10,254 nt of DNA from Muribaculaceae bacterium (GTDB lineage: Bacteria; Bacteroidota; Bacteroidia; Bacteroidales; Muribaculaceae): assembly GCA_029060585.1 (NCBI GenBank), contig JAIDTS010000383.1:1-10254 (forward strand), given 5' to 3'. The first letter of the stretch is position 1. The number at the start of each line of letters is the position of its first letter. Positions 1 to 6,762 of this stretch are shown here, piece by piece. Made by a program: the position numbers and the translations under genes. The notes under the pieces were generated by a model. That model saw nothing but the letters and a program-made list of their open reading frames with translations, did not search any database and was not told the origin of the DNA.

Positions 1-1591
1 GATGGGCGATGCTTACCGCGAGCTTGTGGCTCAGAAGGACCTCATCAAGAAAGTGATTAAGGAAGAGGAGGAGTCTTTCCTCCGTACGCTTGATAAGGGA
101 ATCGGACTGCTTGATAATCTTGTAGCAGCTGCCCGTAAGGAAGGCAAAACGGAGATAAGCGGAAAGGATGCTTTCACTCTTTATGACACATACGGTTTCC
201 CCCTTGATCTTACTGAACTTATTCTTCGTGAACAGGGTATGACTCTTGATCACAAGGGTTATGAGGAGGAGATGGATCGTCAGAAACAGCGTGCTCGCAA
301 TGCTGCCGCTATTGAGACAGGCGACTGGGTCGTGCTTAAGGACGGTGAGCAGAAGTTCGTGGGCTATGACGCTGTTGAAAACGAATGCCGCATCCTCCGT
401 TATCGTAAAGTGAAGCAGAAAGGCAAGGAATTCTTCCAGATTATACTTGACGAGACTCCGTTCTATGGAGAGATGGGTGGTCAGGTTGGCGATAAGGGTA
501 AGCTTATTGATTCCAACGGTGAGGAAATTGAGATTTTCGATACTAAGCGCGAGAACAATGTAAGCGTTCATCTGTCTTATAAACTCCCTGAGAATCCCGC
601 TGATGTTTTCAAGGCTGTGATTGATACTGATGCCCGTGCTGCGATTTCAGCCAACCATTCAGCGACTCATCTTATCCATGAGGCTCTTCGTGAGGTGCTT
701 GGAACTCATGTCGAGCAGAAGGGTTCTTATGTGTCGCCGGATTCGCTGCGGTTTGACTTCTCTCACTTCCAGAAGGTTACTCCTGAGGAGATTCGTAAGG
801 TTGAGCATATCGTCAATGCCCGCATTCGTAAGGCGATGCCTCTCGACGAGCACCGCGAGATGCCTATTGCCGAGGCGAAAGCTCTTGGCGCAATGGCGCT
901 CTTTGGCGAGAAATACGGCGATAAGGTTCGTGTAGTCAAGTTTGGTGATTCTGTGGAGCTATGTGGCGGTACGCACGTTGCAAATACAGGAAATATCGGT
1001 ATGGTGAGAATCGTGTCCGAAAGCAGTATAGCGGCTGGCATACGCCGTATCGAGGCTGTGAGCGGTGCCGGTGTTGAGAAGGTTATCGACGATTTTCAGG
1101 ATCTGACTGTAGGGCTTGCTGAATTGCTTGGCGCTTCCGGCAATCTCCGTGTTTCTGTAGAGAAGGCTCTGAAGGAGAATGCCGACCTCCGTAAGCAGGT
1201 TGAGGAGGCTATGGCTGAGCGTATTGAGTCTTTGGCTTCGGAGCTTGTTCAGAATGCAAAGGAAGTGAATGGTGTTAAGGTTATAGAGCTCGTCGGCGTC
1301 CGTCTGCCCGATATGGTGAAGAATGTGGCGTTCTCGATCCGCAAGAAGCTTCCTGAGCACGTGGCCTTTGTCGGTGCCACTGTGTCGCCCGATAAGAAAC
1401 CTCTTCTCACCGTTATGCTGAGCGATGATCTTGTAAAGGGCGGAGCCAATGCAGGTCAGATTGTTCGCGAGGCCGCTAAGCTTATAAAGGGCGGTGGAGG
1501 CGGTCAGCCTTTCTTTGCTCAGGCTGGTGGCAAGGATCCGGAAGGCCTTTCTGCGGCTCGCGATAGAATTATAGAGTTGCTCGCTCTTTGA
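1..1591 (+). CDS. alaS: Alanyl-tRNA synthetase, C-terminal part (5' end outside window)
   Basis: Alanyl-tRNA synthetase charges tRNA-Ala with alanine in the cytoplasm and hydrolyses mischarged Ser/Gly-tRNA-Ala. The visible 529 residues are open to the left edge; the family is about 870 residues long, so roughly the first 340 residues (the aminoacylation core with class II motifs) are missing. The ATG at position 2 is an internal Met, not the start. Seen in order, numbered within the fragment: the end of the tRNA-recognition region with [12 protein letters not shown] (about 60-71); the editing domain with its zinc ligands in HSATH (219-223) and CGGTH (321-325); a helical connector (about 370-410); and a DHHA1-type C-Ala domain with a glycine run at 497-501 followed by [15 protein letters not shown]. 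No frameshift or lost key residue is visible. hemW follows immediately, suggesting co-transcription. Identification is firm. Confidence 0.98.
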   Translation, partial: MGDAYRELVAQKDLIKKVIKEEEESFLRTLDKGIGLLDNLVAAARKEGKTEISGKDAFTLYDTYGFPLDLTELILREQGMTLDHKGYEEEMDRQKQRARNAAAIETGDWVVLKDGEQKFVGYDAVENECRILRYRKVKQKGKEFFQIILDETPFYGEMGGQVGDKGKLIDSNGEEIEIFDTKRENNVSVHLSYKLPENPADVFKAVIDTDARAAISANHSATHLIHEALREVLGTHVEQKGSYVSPDSLRFDFSHFQKVTPEEIRKVEHIVNARIRKAMPLDEHREMPIAEAKALGAMALFGEKYGDKVRVVKFGDSVELCGGTHVANTGNIGMVRIVSESSIAAGIRRIEAVSGAGVEKVIDDFQDLTVGLAELLGASGNLRVSVEKALKENADLRKQVEEAMAERIESLASELVQNAKEVNGVKVIELVGVRLPDMVKNVAFSIRKKLPEHVAFVGATVSPDKKPLLTVMLSDDLVKGGANAGQIVREAAKLIKGGGGGQPFFAQAGGKDPEGLSAARDRIIELLAL

Positions 1592-1596
1592 CGTTA

Positions 1597-2793
1597 ATGA
1601 TTGATACAACTGATCGTCTGAGATTTGGAATTAAGGATGTAGATGGGGGAGGACTATATGTTCATGTCCCATTCTGCCGTAGTAAATGCATCTATTGCGA
1701 TTTCTTCAGTGCCGGAGATAGAATGGCAGACTGGCATTTATATGTGGATGCGCTTTGCTCAGAGTTCAGTAATAGGATAGAGGAACTGGCGTGGCCCCTC
1801 CGTACCGTATATTTCGGAGGGGGCACGCCTTCTCTTATGCCTGAGGAGGAGTTCCTCAGGCTCTGCAGGTTCTTGAGGCCGTATGTTTCGGACGCTGAGG
1901 AATTCACCATGGAAGTAAATCCTGATGATGTGGATGCGCACATGCTCGGGGTCTGGAAGGACGGGGGCGTCAATCGTCTGAGCCTCGGTGTCCAGACTTT
2001 CTGCGATGGTTCCCTGAAGTCAATCGGAAGACGCCACGACTCTGCGTCCGCTTTGAAAGCATATTCGCTCGCGAGAAACTATTTTGAAAATGTCTCTGTC
2101 GACCTCATGTTCGGACTTCCGGGCCAGACTCTTGATCTGTGGCGTCGCGATCTCTCTACGGTCCTTCAATTGCGTCCTGAGCATATCTCCGCCTATTCTT
2201 TGATGTATGAGGAGGGTACGGTGCTGACAGCGCTTCGCGACCGTGGACGTATTGAGGAAGTATCTGAAGACCTGTCTGAGCGTATGTTCGTCGTGTTGAT
2301 CGAGGAGCTTTCCAAGGCTGGCTACGATCATTATGAGATCAGTAATTTCGCTGTGCCGGGTCATAGAAGCCGGCATAATTCTTCATATTGGCTTCAGAAG
2401 CCATATTTAGGCCTTGGACCTTCCGCCCACAGCTACGATGGATTCCGTACAAGAAAGGCCAATATGGCCGATTTGAGAGGCTATGTCCGGTATTGGACGC
2501 AGTCTGTTCGTAATTGCGGGTCTTCCGGAATGGAACTGGTATGCGAGGAGTATCTGTCTGATCTCGAATTGATCGAGGAATATGTGATGACTCGTCTCAG
2601 GATGAGGGAAGGTATTCCTGTTTCAGATTTTAAGGAAAGGTTTGGAGCGGAGGCGCTTTCGAGGCTTGCAGATAGATGCGGCTATTGGGGCGCTAAAGGA
2701 ATGATGCTGTGCCATGACTCCGGTTTCAGCCTTTCCGAAAAAGCGGTTCTCATCTCAGATTCCGTTATTCTTGATCTGGCTTCTCTTTTTTAG
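1597..2793 (+). CDS. hemW: Radical SAM haem chaperone HemW
   Basis: HemW is a radical-SAM family protein related to coproporphyrinogen III dehydrogenase (HemN) that binds haem and is thought to deliver it to respiratory enzymes. Numbering from the ATG at 1597 (398 residues; family about 380): YVHVPFC leads into CRSKCIYCDFF, whose cysteines 27, 31 and 34 ligate the 4Fe-4S cluster. The CxxxCxxCDF form is typical of HemW; HemN has a further Cys after the third one. GGGTPS (74-79) belongs to the SAM site, and YWLQKPYLGLGPSAHSY (264-280) marks the HemN C-terminal domain. A TTG at 1588 in the same frame would give 3 more residues and a 4-bp overlap with the alaS stop; ATG 1597, 5 nt after that stop, is preferred. 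No ribosome binding site is evident, so coupling to alaS is likely. The 3' end overlaps the convergent methyltransferase gene by 29 bp. Confidence 0.96.
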   Translation: MIDTTDRLRFGIKDVDGGGLYVHVPFCRSKCIYCDFFSAGDRMADWHLYVDALCSEFSNRIEELAWPLRTVYFGGGTPSLMPEEEFLRLCRFLRPYVSDAEEFTMEVNPDDVDAHMLGVWKDGGVNRLSLGVQTFCDGSLKSIGRRHDSASALKAYSLARNYFENVSVDLMFGLPGQTLDLWRRDLSTVLQLRPEHISAYSLMYEEGTVLTALRDRGRIEEVSEDLSERMFVVLIEELSKAGYDHYEISNFAVPGHRSRHNSSYWLQKPYLGLGPSAHSYDGFRTRKANMADLRGYVRYWTQSVRNCGSSGMELVCEEYLSDLELIEEYVMTRLRMREGIPVSDFKERFGAEALSRLADRCGYWGAKGMMLCHDSGFSLSEKAVLISDSVILDLASLF

Positions 2794-4012
2794 GCCCCAT
2801 CTCACAAAAAATGAGGGCCTTAATCTGCCTTGCAAGTAGACCGACAGGTTTTGCATGATAGCGGAATGCATAGAGATATGTGTCGTCGCCAGGTTTTAAG
2901 GAATAACGTTTGGCGATTTCTGTGGCTGAAAGGGGATGGTTGCGTGCTACGACGTTGCATTTCTTTCCTTTCAGGTTCTTCATGGCCTTTTTATCTATGA
3001 TGCCTTCTATCTGGGTTATTCGCCCTGGAAAACCTTCGAAGAATGTGTCAGACAGGAAAATATGGCTATTGATATCTGCTTTTCGTATGTCTGGATACTG
3101 TCGGTTTAACTCTCCCCATGCTCCTGTTTTCATCACTCCGGCGTTTGGCTCGTAAAGATATCGGTAGCAGGCTGGAGATGGGGCATCTGCGAGCATAGGT
3201 TTGCTTTCGATGGGAGAGAGGTGGGTCTCGAAGTGCGAGATAACTCTCTTCATGTCGAGATCGATAACTTTTATGCCTTCGAATTCCTTACCTTTTTGTA
3301 TGTCGATCAGAACCTCTTTGCATTCTCCTTTAAAGCAAACCACATGAATCCTGCAGAGGTTGTCGACAGTGTTTCTTATTAGACTAAGGTCAAGGAGGGG
3401 AGAGCTCTTTATTATCAGTCGGTCGGTGATTTGCAATATGCGGTCCATTGCCTTCAGTATATCAGGTTGGCATTCGGCAAGTGCATGGACTCGTTTTCCA
3501 GCCGTTGTGCGGCGTGCTGGATCGGAAAAGACAACATCGAAGTGTTTCTTGCATTCTTCTATATAAGACATTGAGTCTACGTTGTTTACCGATATTTTCG
3601 ATCCTAATCCCAGCGTTTCGGCATTGTGAGTCAAGGCTTCCGCTTTGGTTTTGTCTATCTCGCAGGCAGTGACGTTGATTCCAGCCATGGCGAATGTAAG
3701 GTCGTCTATGCCTAAGCCTGCTGTCAGGTCAAGCAGGGTAGACTCTGGAGAAATCAATGAGGCATGATATCTTGCTACTGCCTCGTTGCTTGCTTGCTCC
3801 GCTGCCAAGGCATCTGGAAATATGAATGAAGGATGCTCTATGAATGTTGGAATCTTCTTTTGAGCCTTCCTTCTGGATTCGATTTGAAGAAGTGCGAATT
3901 CAATAGGAATGTCCATCATAGTGGATTTCCCGGCATATTTCAGTCTGAGCGTGTTGGTGTCATCCTTCGAATGCTCCTGAATGAATTTTATCGTCTTTTC
4001 TGAGATTTCCAT
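2765..4012 (-). CDS. Class I SAM-dependent methyltransferase, PG_1098 type, with THUMP-like C-terminal domain
   Basis: The protein has 415 residues. A Rossmann-type methyltransferase core occupies about 70-215: motif I is LLDLTAGLGIDD (93-104), the acidic residue after strand 2 is in CEID (117-120), and the motif IV region reads VVFSDPARR (160-168). The DPxR form is shared with RNA/DNA methyltransferases. The following part (about 220-340) fits the ferredoxin-like domain named after Porphyromonas gingivalis PG_1098. The end (about 350-385, NVVARNHPLSATEIAKRY then LKPGDDTYLYAFR) fits the THUMP-like domain of the same family. The substrate is not known to me; RNA is an inference from the THUMP-like domain. 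The start at 4012 lies in an A/T-rich context with no Shine-Dalgarno sequence, and I found no clean Bacteroides-type promoter in the spacer upstream. The last 29 bp overlap the convergent hemW. Family assignment is good, function open. Confidence 0.92.
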   Translation of the reverse strand: MEISEKTIKFIQEHSKDDTNTLRLKYAGKSTMMDIPIEFALLQIESRRKAQKKIPTFIEHPSFIFPDALAAEQASNEAVARYHASLISPESTLLDLTAGLGIDDLTFAMAGINVTACEIDKTKAEALTHNAETLGLGSKISVNNVDSMSYIEECKKHFDVVFSDPARRTTAGKRVHALAECQPDILKAMDRILQITDRLIIKSSPLLDLSLIRNTVDNLCRIHVVCFKGECKEVLIDIQKGKEFEGIKVIDLDMKRVISHFETHLSPIESKPMLADAPSPACYRYLYEPNAGVMKTGAWGELNRQYPDIRKADINSHIFLSDTFFEGFPGRITQIEGIIDKKAMKNLKGKKCNVVARNHPLSATEIAKRYSLKPGDDTYLYAFRYHAKPVGLLARQIKALIFCEMGPKKEKPDQE

Positions 4013-4177
4013 ATTTTAATAACAATGCCCGATCGATAACGAATATCAAAATCTCGCAACATCGCAAATTTTAGATTATTCTTGCCTGCTTTAGGTGGGA
4101 AGCTACGCCCTCAATGTGCGACCATTATCCAGGGTCTTATATATTATCTGCTTCTTTGCTTTCGAGTTCCTCATCTT

Positions 4178-4235
4178 AAGACTAAAGACTGAAGAGTTAA
4201 CTGCTCAGCGAGCCCTTTGCCTCTCTGCGTGAGAA
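4178..4235. repeat. Possible dispersed intergenic repeat element
   Basis: The left part has a short stuttered motif (AAGACTAAAGACTGAAGAGT). The right part has imperfect inverted arms: CTCAGCGAG (4204-4212) against CTCTGCGTGAG (4222-4232), separated by CCCTTTGCCT with one or two unpaired bases. The right arm looks like the CTCTGCGTGAG sequences I recall from short intergenic repeats in many bacterial genomes. That resemblance comes from memory and is unverified. Only one copy is in the window, so the repeat status is an inference. Confidence 0.35.
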
Positions 4236-4256
4236 TTTTCTGTACTTGCGAAAGTT

Positions 4257-4277
4257 GAATATATAATATATATATTC
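4257..4277. repeat. AT-only inverted repeat
   Basis: GAATATAT (4257-4264) and ATATATTC (4270-4277) are perfect inverted arms of 8 bp around a 5-nt AATAT centre. Neither side has a T-run right after the stem, so it does not look like a terminator. The related string TATATTC recurs at 4399-4405 and 4411-4417. It may be no more than an AT-rich coincidence. Confidence 0.4.
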
Positions 4278-4415
4278 TGTTCTTGGAGTTCAAAATTAAA
4301 TAGTGTCCAAATTCATGTATTTGTCTATTTAACATAATACGGATTATATGAAATTAATGCGTGCAAAAAAAGCAGACCAACTTAATTGCAGAATCGCGTA
4401 TATTCTAATATATAT

Positions 4416-4964
4416 TCAGCTCATCGTACTCTTACGGTCCGTATATTTAGATGGAACAAACGTTTCGAATGTTGTGTCATCGTAAAAAACGGTGATCTGC
4501 GCCACTCGTCGTGGATTTTTCTGCATTTTTTCTATTTGCATTTGTAATTCCAGTATCTTCTTATTGTCCTCAAGTTGCTGATATATACTATTGTTAGGCG
4601 TAGTTTGAACTTGAGTTAAGCCGCTGACATTTGAATATCCTGTTGCAGCTTGCCCGTTCATAGGTGATTCTGGAATATTTGAGGCTTCCGTTGCTGATTC
4701 CGGAGCCTCTGCTTCAAAATCTCTCGGTTTTTTATCCTCCGATTTGAGCATAGTGCCCTCTCCGAACATAAGCCACATAACCGACAGTTCCGGAAACGCT
4801 GCGTGAATCTTCCTGATCAGTACATCACTCACTTTTTGGTTGCGTCCCGAGAGAAGCTGTGAGAAGGACGGACGGGGAATTCCGCACATATCGGCGAACT
4901 GGGTCGTCGGTATGTCGATACTCTCTATGAAGAGTTTTAGACGAGTGGCGAAATTTTCCTCCAT
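4416..4964 (-). CDS. XRE-family helix-turn-helix regulator with coiled coil and short C-terminal tail
   Basis: This 182-residue cytoplasmic DNA-binding protein has an N-terminal XRE/HTH_3 fold (about 6-65), with the helix-turn-helix at TQFADMCGIPRPSFSQLLSGR (21-41). It is followed by the WLMFGEGTML stretch (64-73) often found after this domain in Bacteroidales regulators. Residues 75-125 form a low-complexity linker rich in E, S, A, T and N. Residues 127-150 (IYQQLEDNKKILELQMQIEKMQ) look like a short coiled coil, probably for oligomerisation. The tail has ITVFYDDTTFETFVP (157-171), a short strand-like motif I recall in Bacteroidales proteins of this kind. No peptidase (LexA/CI) domain is present. 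The start at 4964 gives a complete HTH; the next Met is residue 26, inside it. A strong promoter lies just upstream, overlapped by an ACTTTGCAAAGT palindrome, so autoregulation is likely. Its targets are unknown. Confidence 0.9.
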   Translation of the reverse strand: MEENFATRLKLFIESIDIPTTQFADMCGIPRPSFSQLLSGRNQKVSDVLIRKIHAAFPELSVMWLMFGEGTMLKSEDKKPRDFEAEAPESATEASNIPESPMNGQAATGYSNVSGLTQVQTTPNNSIYQQLEDNKKILELQMQIEKMQKNPRRVAQITVFYDDTTFETFVPSKYTDRKSTMS

Positions 4965-4990
4965 AATGTTCTTGTTTGCATTTATTTTTT

Positions 4991-5002
4991 ACTTTGCAAA
5001 GT
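4991..5002. promoter_or_regulatory. Perfect palindrome ACTTTGCAAAGT overlapping the -7 box: candidate operator
   Basis: This 12-bp perfect palindrome covers six bases of the -7 box of the regulator gene and the expected start of transcription. Its core TTTGCAAA is the fullest form of the motif repeated throughout the region upstream. A dimeric XRE protein binding here would block its own promoter. The palindrome is seen; which protein binds it is an inference. Confidence 0.5.
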
Positions 5003-5027
5003 TACAAAAAAAAATGCAAATTTCAAA
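4997..5027 (-). promoter_or_regulatory. Bacteroides-type promoter of the HTH regulator gene
   Basis: Read on the minus strand, TTTG (5024-5027) is the -33 element, followed by 19 bp and then TAACTTTG (4997-5004), an exact match to the -7 consensus TAnnTTTG. The known spacing is 19-21 bp. Transcription should start near 4990-4993, giving a leader of about 27 nt before the start codon at 4964. This is the only full consensus promoter I found in the window. Confidence 0.78.
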
Positions 5028-5039
5028 TTTTAAATGTCA

Positions 5040-5070
5040 ATTTTTAAATTCAATTTTTGAATTTGAAAAT
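5040..5070. repeat. Long AT-rich inverted repeat upstream of the regulator promoter
   Basis: Arms 5040-5053 and 5057-5070 pair over 14 bp with a single G-T wobble (5045/5065) around a 3-nt TTT loop. The inner 8 bp (AAATTCAA/TTGAATTT) are perfect. It sits 13 bp upstream of the -33 element. It contains almost no G or C and is not followed by a proper T-run, so it is more likely a DNA-level site or a composition effect than a terminator. Confidence 0.5.
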
Positions 5071-5643
5071 CGCAACTTTGCTTTACAAGAATTGCAAATT
5101 GCAAATTTGATTTTTAAAACATTTAGAGATTAACAGTGTAACTACGCTAATTCTCAGCATCTAATGTCATTGTTTGTTGTCGCTATTCCTATTCAAGGTT
5201 AGATTTTTAATTTGCAATGGGCTTCTTGTAGAATGAAAACGCAATTATGCTTCAAAGTAGTTGTAAATCAATATATAAAAGTGTTTTGTTAATCAATGTT
5301 AATGCGTTTTTATGGGTGTTTGCAAATCGTGCTTCTTTTTGATTTGCATTCTATAATTGTTGTATGGTTTGTAAAAAGCCAGTCCTGTTTTCAAACTAAA
5401 AATTGCAAATTGAGTTCCTATTTGCATCTAATGTAAAATGCAAATTTGAAAATGAAACCAATGTTTGCAAATTTGGAGATTGCGTTCTCAAATAGATTTT
5501 TCAAGGTTTGATTTTGACTAACACTCCCCTCTCCCACTCCCTTTTTGTTTTGTCCTAAAATGGAAAAATCGACCAATTTGCCTCTCCCTTTCCCTCCAAA
5601 GACTCGCTCTCTCTATTTGCGTTTGGTTATTCACAAAATAAAA

Positions 5644-5682
5644 TTAATCTGAATAGACTGATTTCCAGCTTATTCAGATTAA
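5644..5682 (-). terminator. Intrinsic terminator after the acetyltransferase gene (possibly bidirectional)
   Basis: TTAATCTGAATA (5644-5655) and TATTCAGATTAA (5671-5682) form a perfect 12-bp stem. A G-T pair (5656/5670), one mismatch, and CTG/CAG (5658-5660/5666-5668) extend it to a 5-nt loop. On the minus strand the stem leads into TTTTATTTT (revcomp of 5635-5643), 45 nt past the acetyltransferase stop. The plus strand has only a weak tail (AAAAATTTGC), so minus-strand use is favoured. It would end the transcript carrying the AlbA_2/WYL and acetyltransferase genes. Confidence 0.75.
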
Positions 5683-5727
5683 AAATTTGCATATTTAGCT
5701 CGTTGAGCTTCTTTTCTATTTATTTTC

Positions 5728-6762
5728 TCAGTCAAGCATTAGGGAAATTTCAAATGTGAGATTCTCATTCTCGTCAAGATTTTCATTTTTGAACAATCTT
5801 TTGACCATTGCGTACGCGTCTCTCCTACCGTCCGGTTGTGATTCCGTTCTGGGATTGTAGATTTCAAATTCATCCCTTTCGAATTTTCTCGCTATGGCTT
5901 CAAGCACCGCATTTCTTATTGCTGTTTCTTTGGTTCTCTTCAATCCTTCTTTGCCCTCCCCTGTTAGGAAAGCTTCTGACGCCTCAGAATCTATCTCTGA
6001 CTGCTCAGGCCGTAGATATAGACCGACGATGTGTAAGCTTTCATCTTTCCCCTCTGGAAGCTCTGGAAACGCAATTCCTACCGTTTTCGCGAGAATCGGA
6101 TATTCTGGATCAAACGATGGATATGTAAGAAATATTGAATTCTCGTTTTCTGCCATCGCAGTAAGGAAATCTCGTTTGGAATGTACTATCGTGTCGTTTC
6201 TACGCGATAGCTCGCGCTCTCGGCAACATTCCGCGGCCTCCTCCAAAAAATGTCGGTACTCTTGTCTGAAGAAATCTTTGATTGAATAAATATTCAGCTT
6301 CTCTTCGTGGTTTTCGGAGAGTGTCCCCTTTGATATGAATTTTTCTCTTTCTCTCCACGATGCCGTATAATAACCTTTCCTTGCATAGTAACATCTCAGA
6401 TGATCGTCTGCCGGTATGAGAAATGTGAGGTCGTATCCCCTTCTTCTGGCAGCATCTTCAGCCTCTTCCATAAGTTCCCCCATGATGCCTTTTTTTCTCC
6501 AGTTCGGATGGGTTGCGAGCCCGCAGAGATACATGCCTCTGAGCCTCCTCTTCTTCCCATCTTCATTGAGAATCTGAAATTCATAGCCTACACATAGCAT
6601 GGCCGCGATCAGGCGATTCTGGTGGTATCTGACAAACGTGTTCTCAAGAGAAAAATATGTGTCGAATACGAGGGATATATATCGGTCGGAGTCATGGAAA
6701 GTTTCTTTCCACAACTCCATCATGTCTGTTTTTCTCTTTTCGAATTCAGTAATATTGTCCAT
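5728..6762 (-). CDS. GNAT-family N-acetyltransferase, Eis-like
   Basis: This protein of 344 residues probably transfers an acetyl group from acetyl-CoA to an amine; the substrate is unknown. The GNAT core lies in the N-terminal half. The acetyl-CoA pyrophosphate loop is seen in LATHPNWRKKGIMGELMEEA (82-101; the pattern ends in RxxGxxG-like RKKGIMG), followed by FLIPADDHLRCYYARKGY (114-131), the usual motif B region ending in an aromatic/Gly pair. The length and the C-terminal half (ending AMVKRLFK then LTFEISLMLD) fit the Eis-like Acetyltransf_9 group, which carries a second domain of SCP2-like fold; this second part is less certain. No signal peptide or membrane segment is present. The start codon at 6762 lies inside the end of the preceding gene (17-bp overlap in another frame), pointing to translational coupling with the AlbA_2/WYL protein. 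A terminator follows at 5644-5682. Confidence 0.9.
   Translation of the reverse strand: MDNITEFEKRKTDMMELWKETFHDSDRYISLVFDTYFSLENTFVRYHQNRLIAAMLCVGYEFQILNEDGKKRRLRGMYLCGLATHPNWRKKGIMGELMEEAEDAARRRGYDLTFLIPADDHLRCYYARKGYYTASWREREKFISKGTLSENHEEKLNIYSIKDFFRQEYRHFLEEAAECCRERELSRRNDTIVHSKRDFLTAMAENENSIFLTYPSFDPEYPILAKTVGIAFPELPEGKDESLHIVGLYLRPEQSEIDSEASEAFLTGEGKEGLKRTKETAIRNAVLEAIARKFERDEFEIYNPRTESQPDGRRDAYAMVKRLFKNENLDENENLTFEISLMLD

Larger units (their letters stand above)
4013..4415. other. Non-coding spacer between regulator and methyltransferase genes
   Basis: This 403-bp stretch has no ORF worth calling, and no tRNA or other structured RNA that I recognise. It holds a repeat-like element at 4178-4235, an AT hairpin at 4257-4277 and a T-run on the minus strand (revcomp of 4365-4371). 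No convincing stem precedes that T-run, so I do not call a terminator for the regulator gene. The methyltransferase promoter should lie here, but no good TTTG / TAnnTTTG pair was found by eye; one weak candidate (AAAATTTG on the minus strand) lacks a partner at the right spacing. Confidence 0.6.
4975..5691. repeat. Field of TTTGCA/TGCAAA motifs (iteron- or operator-like)
   Basis: Thirteen loci contain TTTGCA or its complement: 4975, 4993, 5015, 5093, 5100, 5211, 5319, 5343, 5404, 5421, 5439, 5464 and 5686. Three of them (4993, 5319, 5464) are the full palindrome TTTGCAAA. The longer form GCAAATTTG occurs three times (5101, 5440, 5467) and GCAAATTTC once (5016). At 5092-5105, TTGCAAA is tandemly doubled with a 7-bp period. 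With about 70% A+T, roughly 0.5 such loci would be expected by chance on both strands (hand estimate). Spacing is irregular, which fits scattered operators better than classical iterons. Confidence 0.65.
4965..5727. other. 763-bp A/T-rich non-coding region with repeated TTTGCA motifs
   Basis: I see no gene here: the few ATG-initiated frames are about 20 codons long and lack any start context. The stretch lies between the 3' end of the acetyltransferase gene and the 5' end of the regulator gene, both on the minus strand. It holds the terminator (5644-5682), two C/T-rich blocks (about 5524-5551 and 5581-5614), the field of TTTGCA/TGCAAA motifs (4975-5691), a long AT hairpin (5040-5070) and the regulator promoter. 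The base composition contrasts with the more balanced neighbouring genes. Confidence 0.8.

Noticed and set aside
959..1609. 216-codon open frame antisense to alaS
   Set aside because: It lies fully opposite a strongly conserved gene, and its translation shows no recognisable domain. Long antisense frames are expected from the codon use of the real gene.
2791..2821. Hairpin AGGCCC/GGGCCT at the hemW stop as a terminator
   Set aside because: The stem is only 6 bp with a 17-nt loop and no T-run follows on either strand. It also lies within the methyltransferase coding end.
4365..4415. Terminator of the HTH gene at the minus-strand T-run
   Set aside because: Only 3-5 bp stems can be drawn before the T-run, so the signal is not convincing.
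4840..5133. 97-codon open frame on the plus strand across the start of the HTH gene
   Set aside because: The first half is antisense to the HTH coding region and the second half is translated AT-rich repeats (poly F/N/K/L). It has no promoter or start context.
5234..5293. Small peptide gene (about 19 codons) on the plus strand
   Set aside because: There is no start context, no promoter and no terminator; similar short frames occur by chance throughout this region.
4975..5691. CRISPR array
   Set aside because: The repeated words are 6-9 bp, irregularly spaced and in both orientations, without constant-length spacers.
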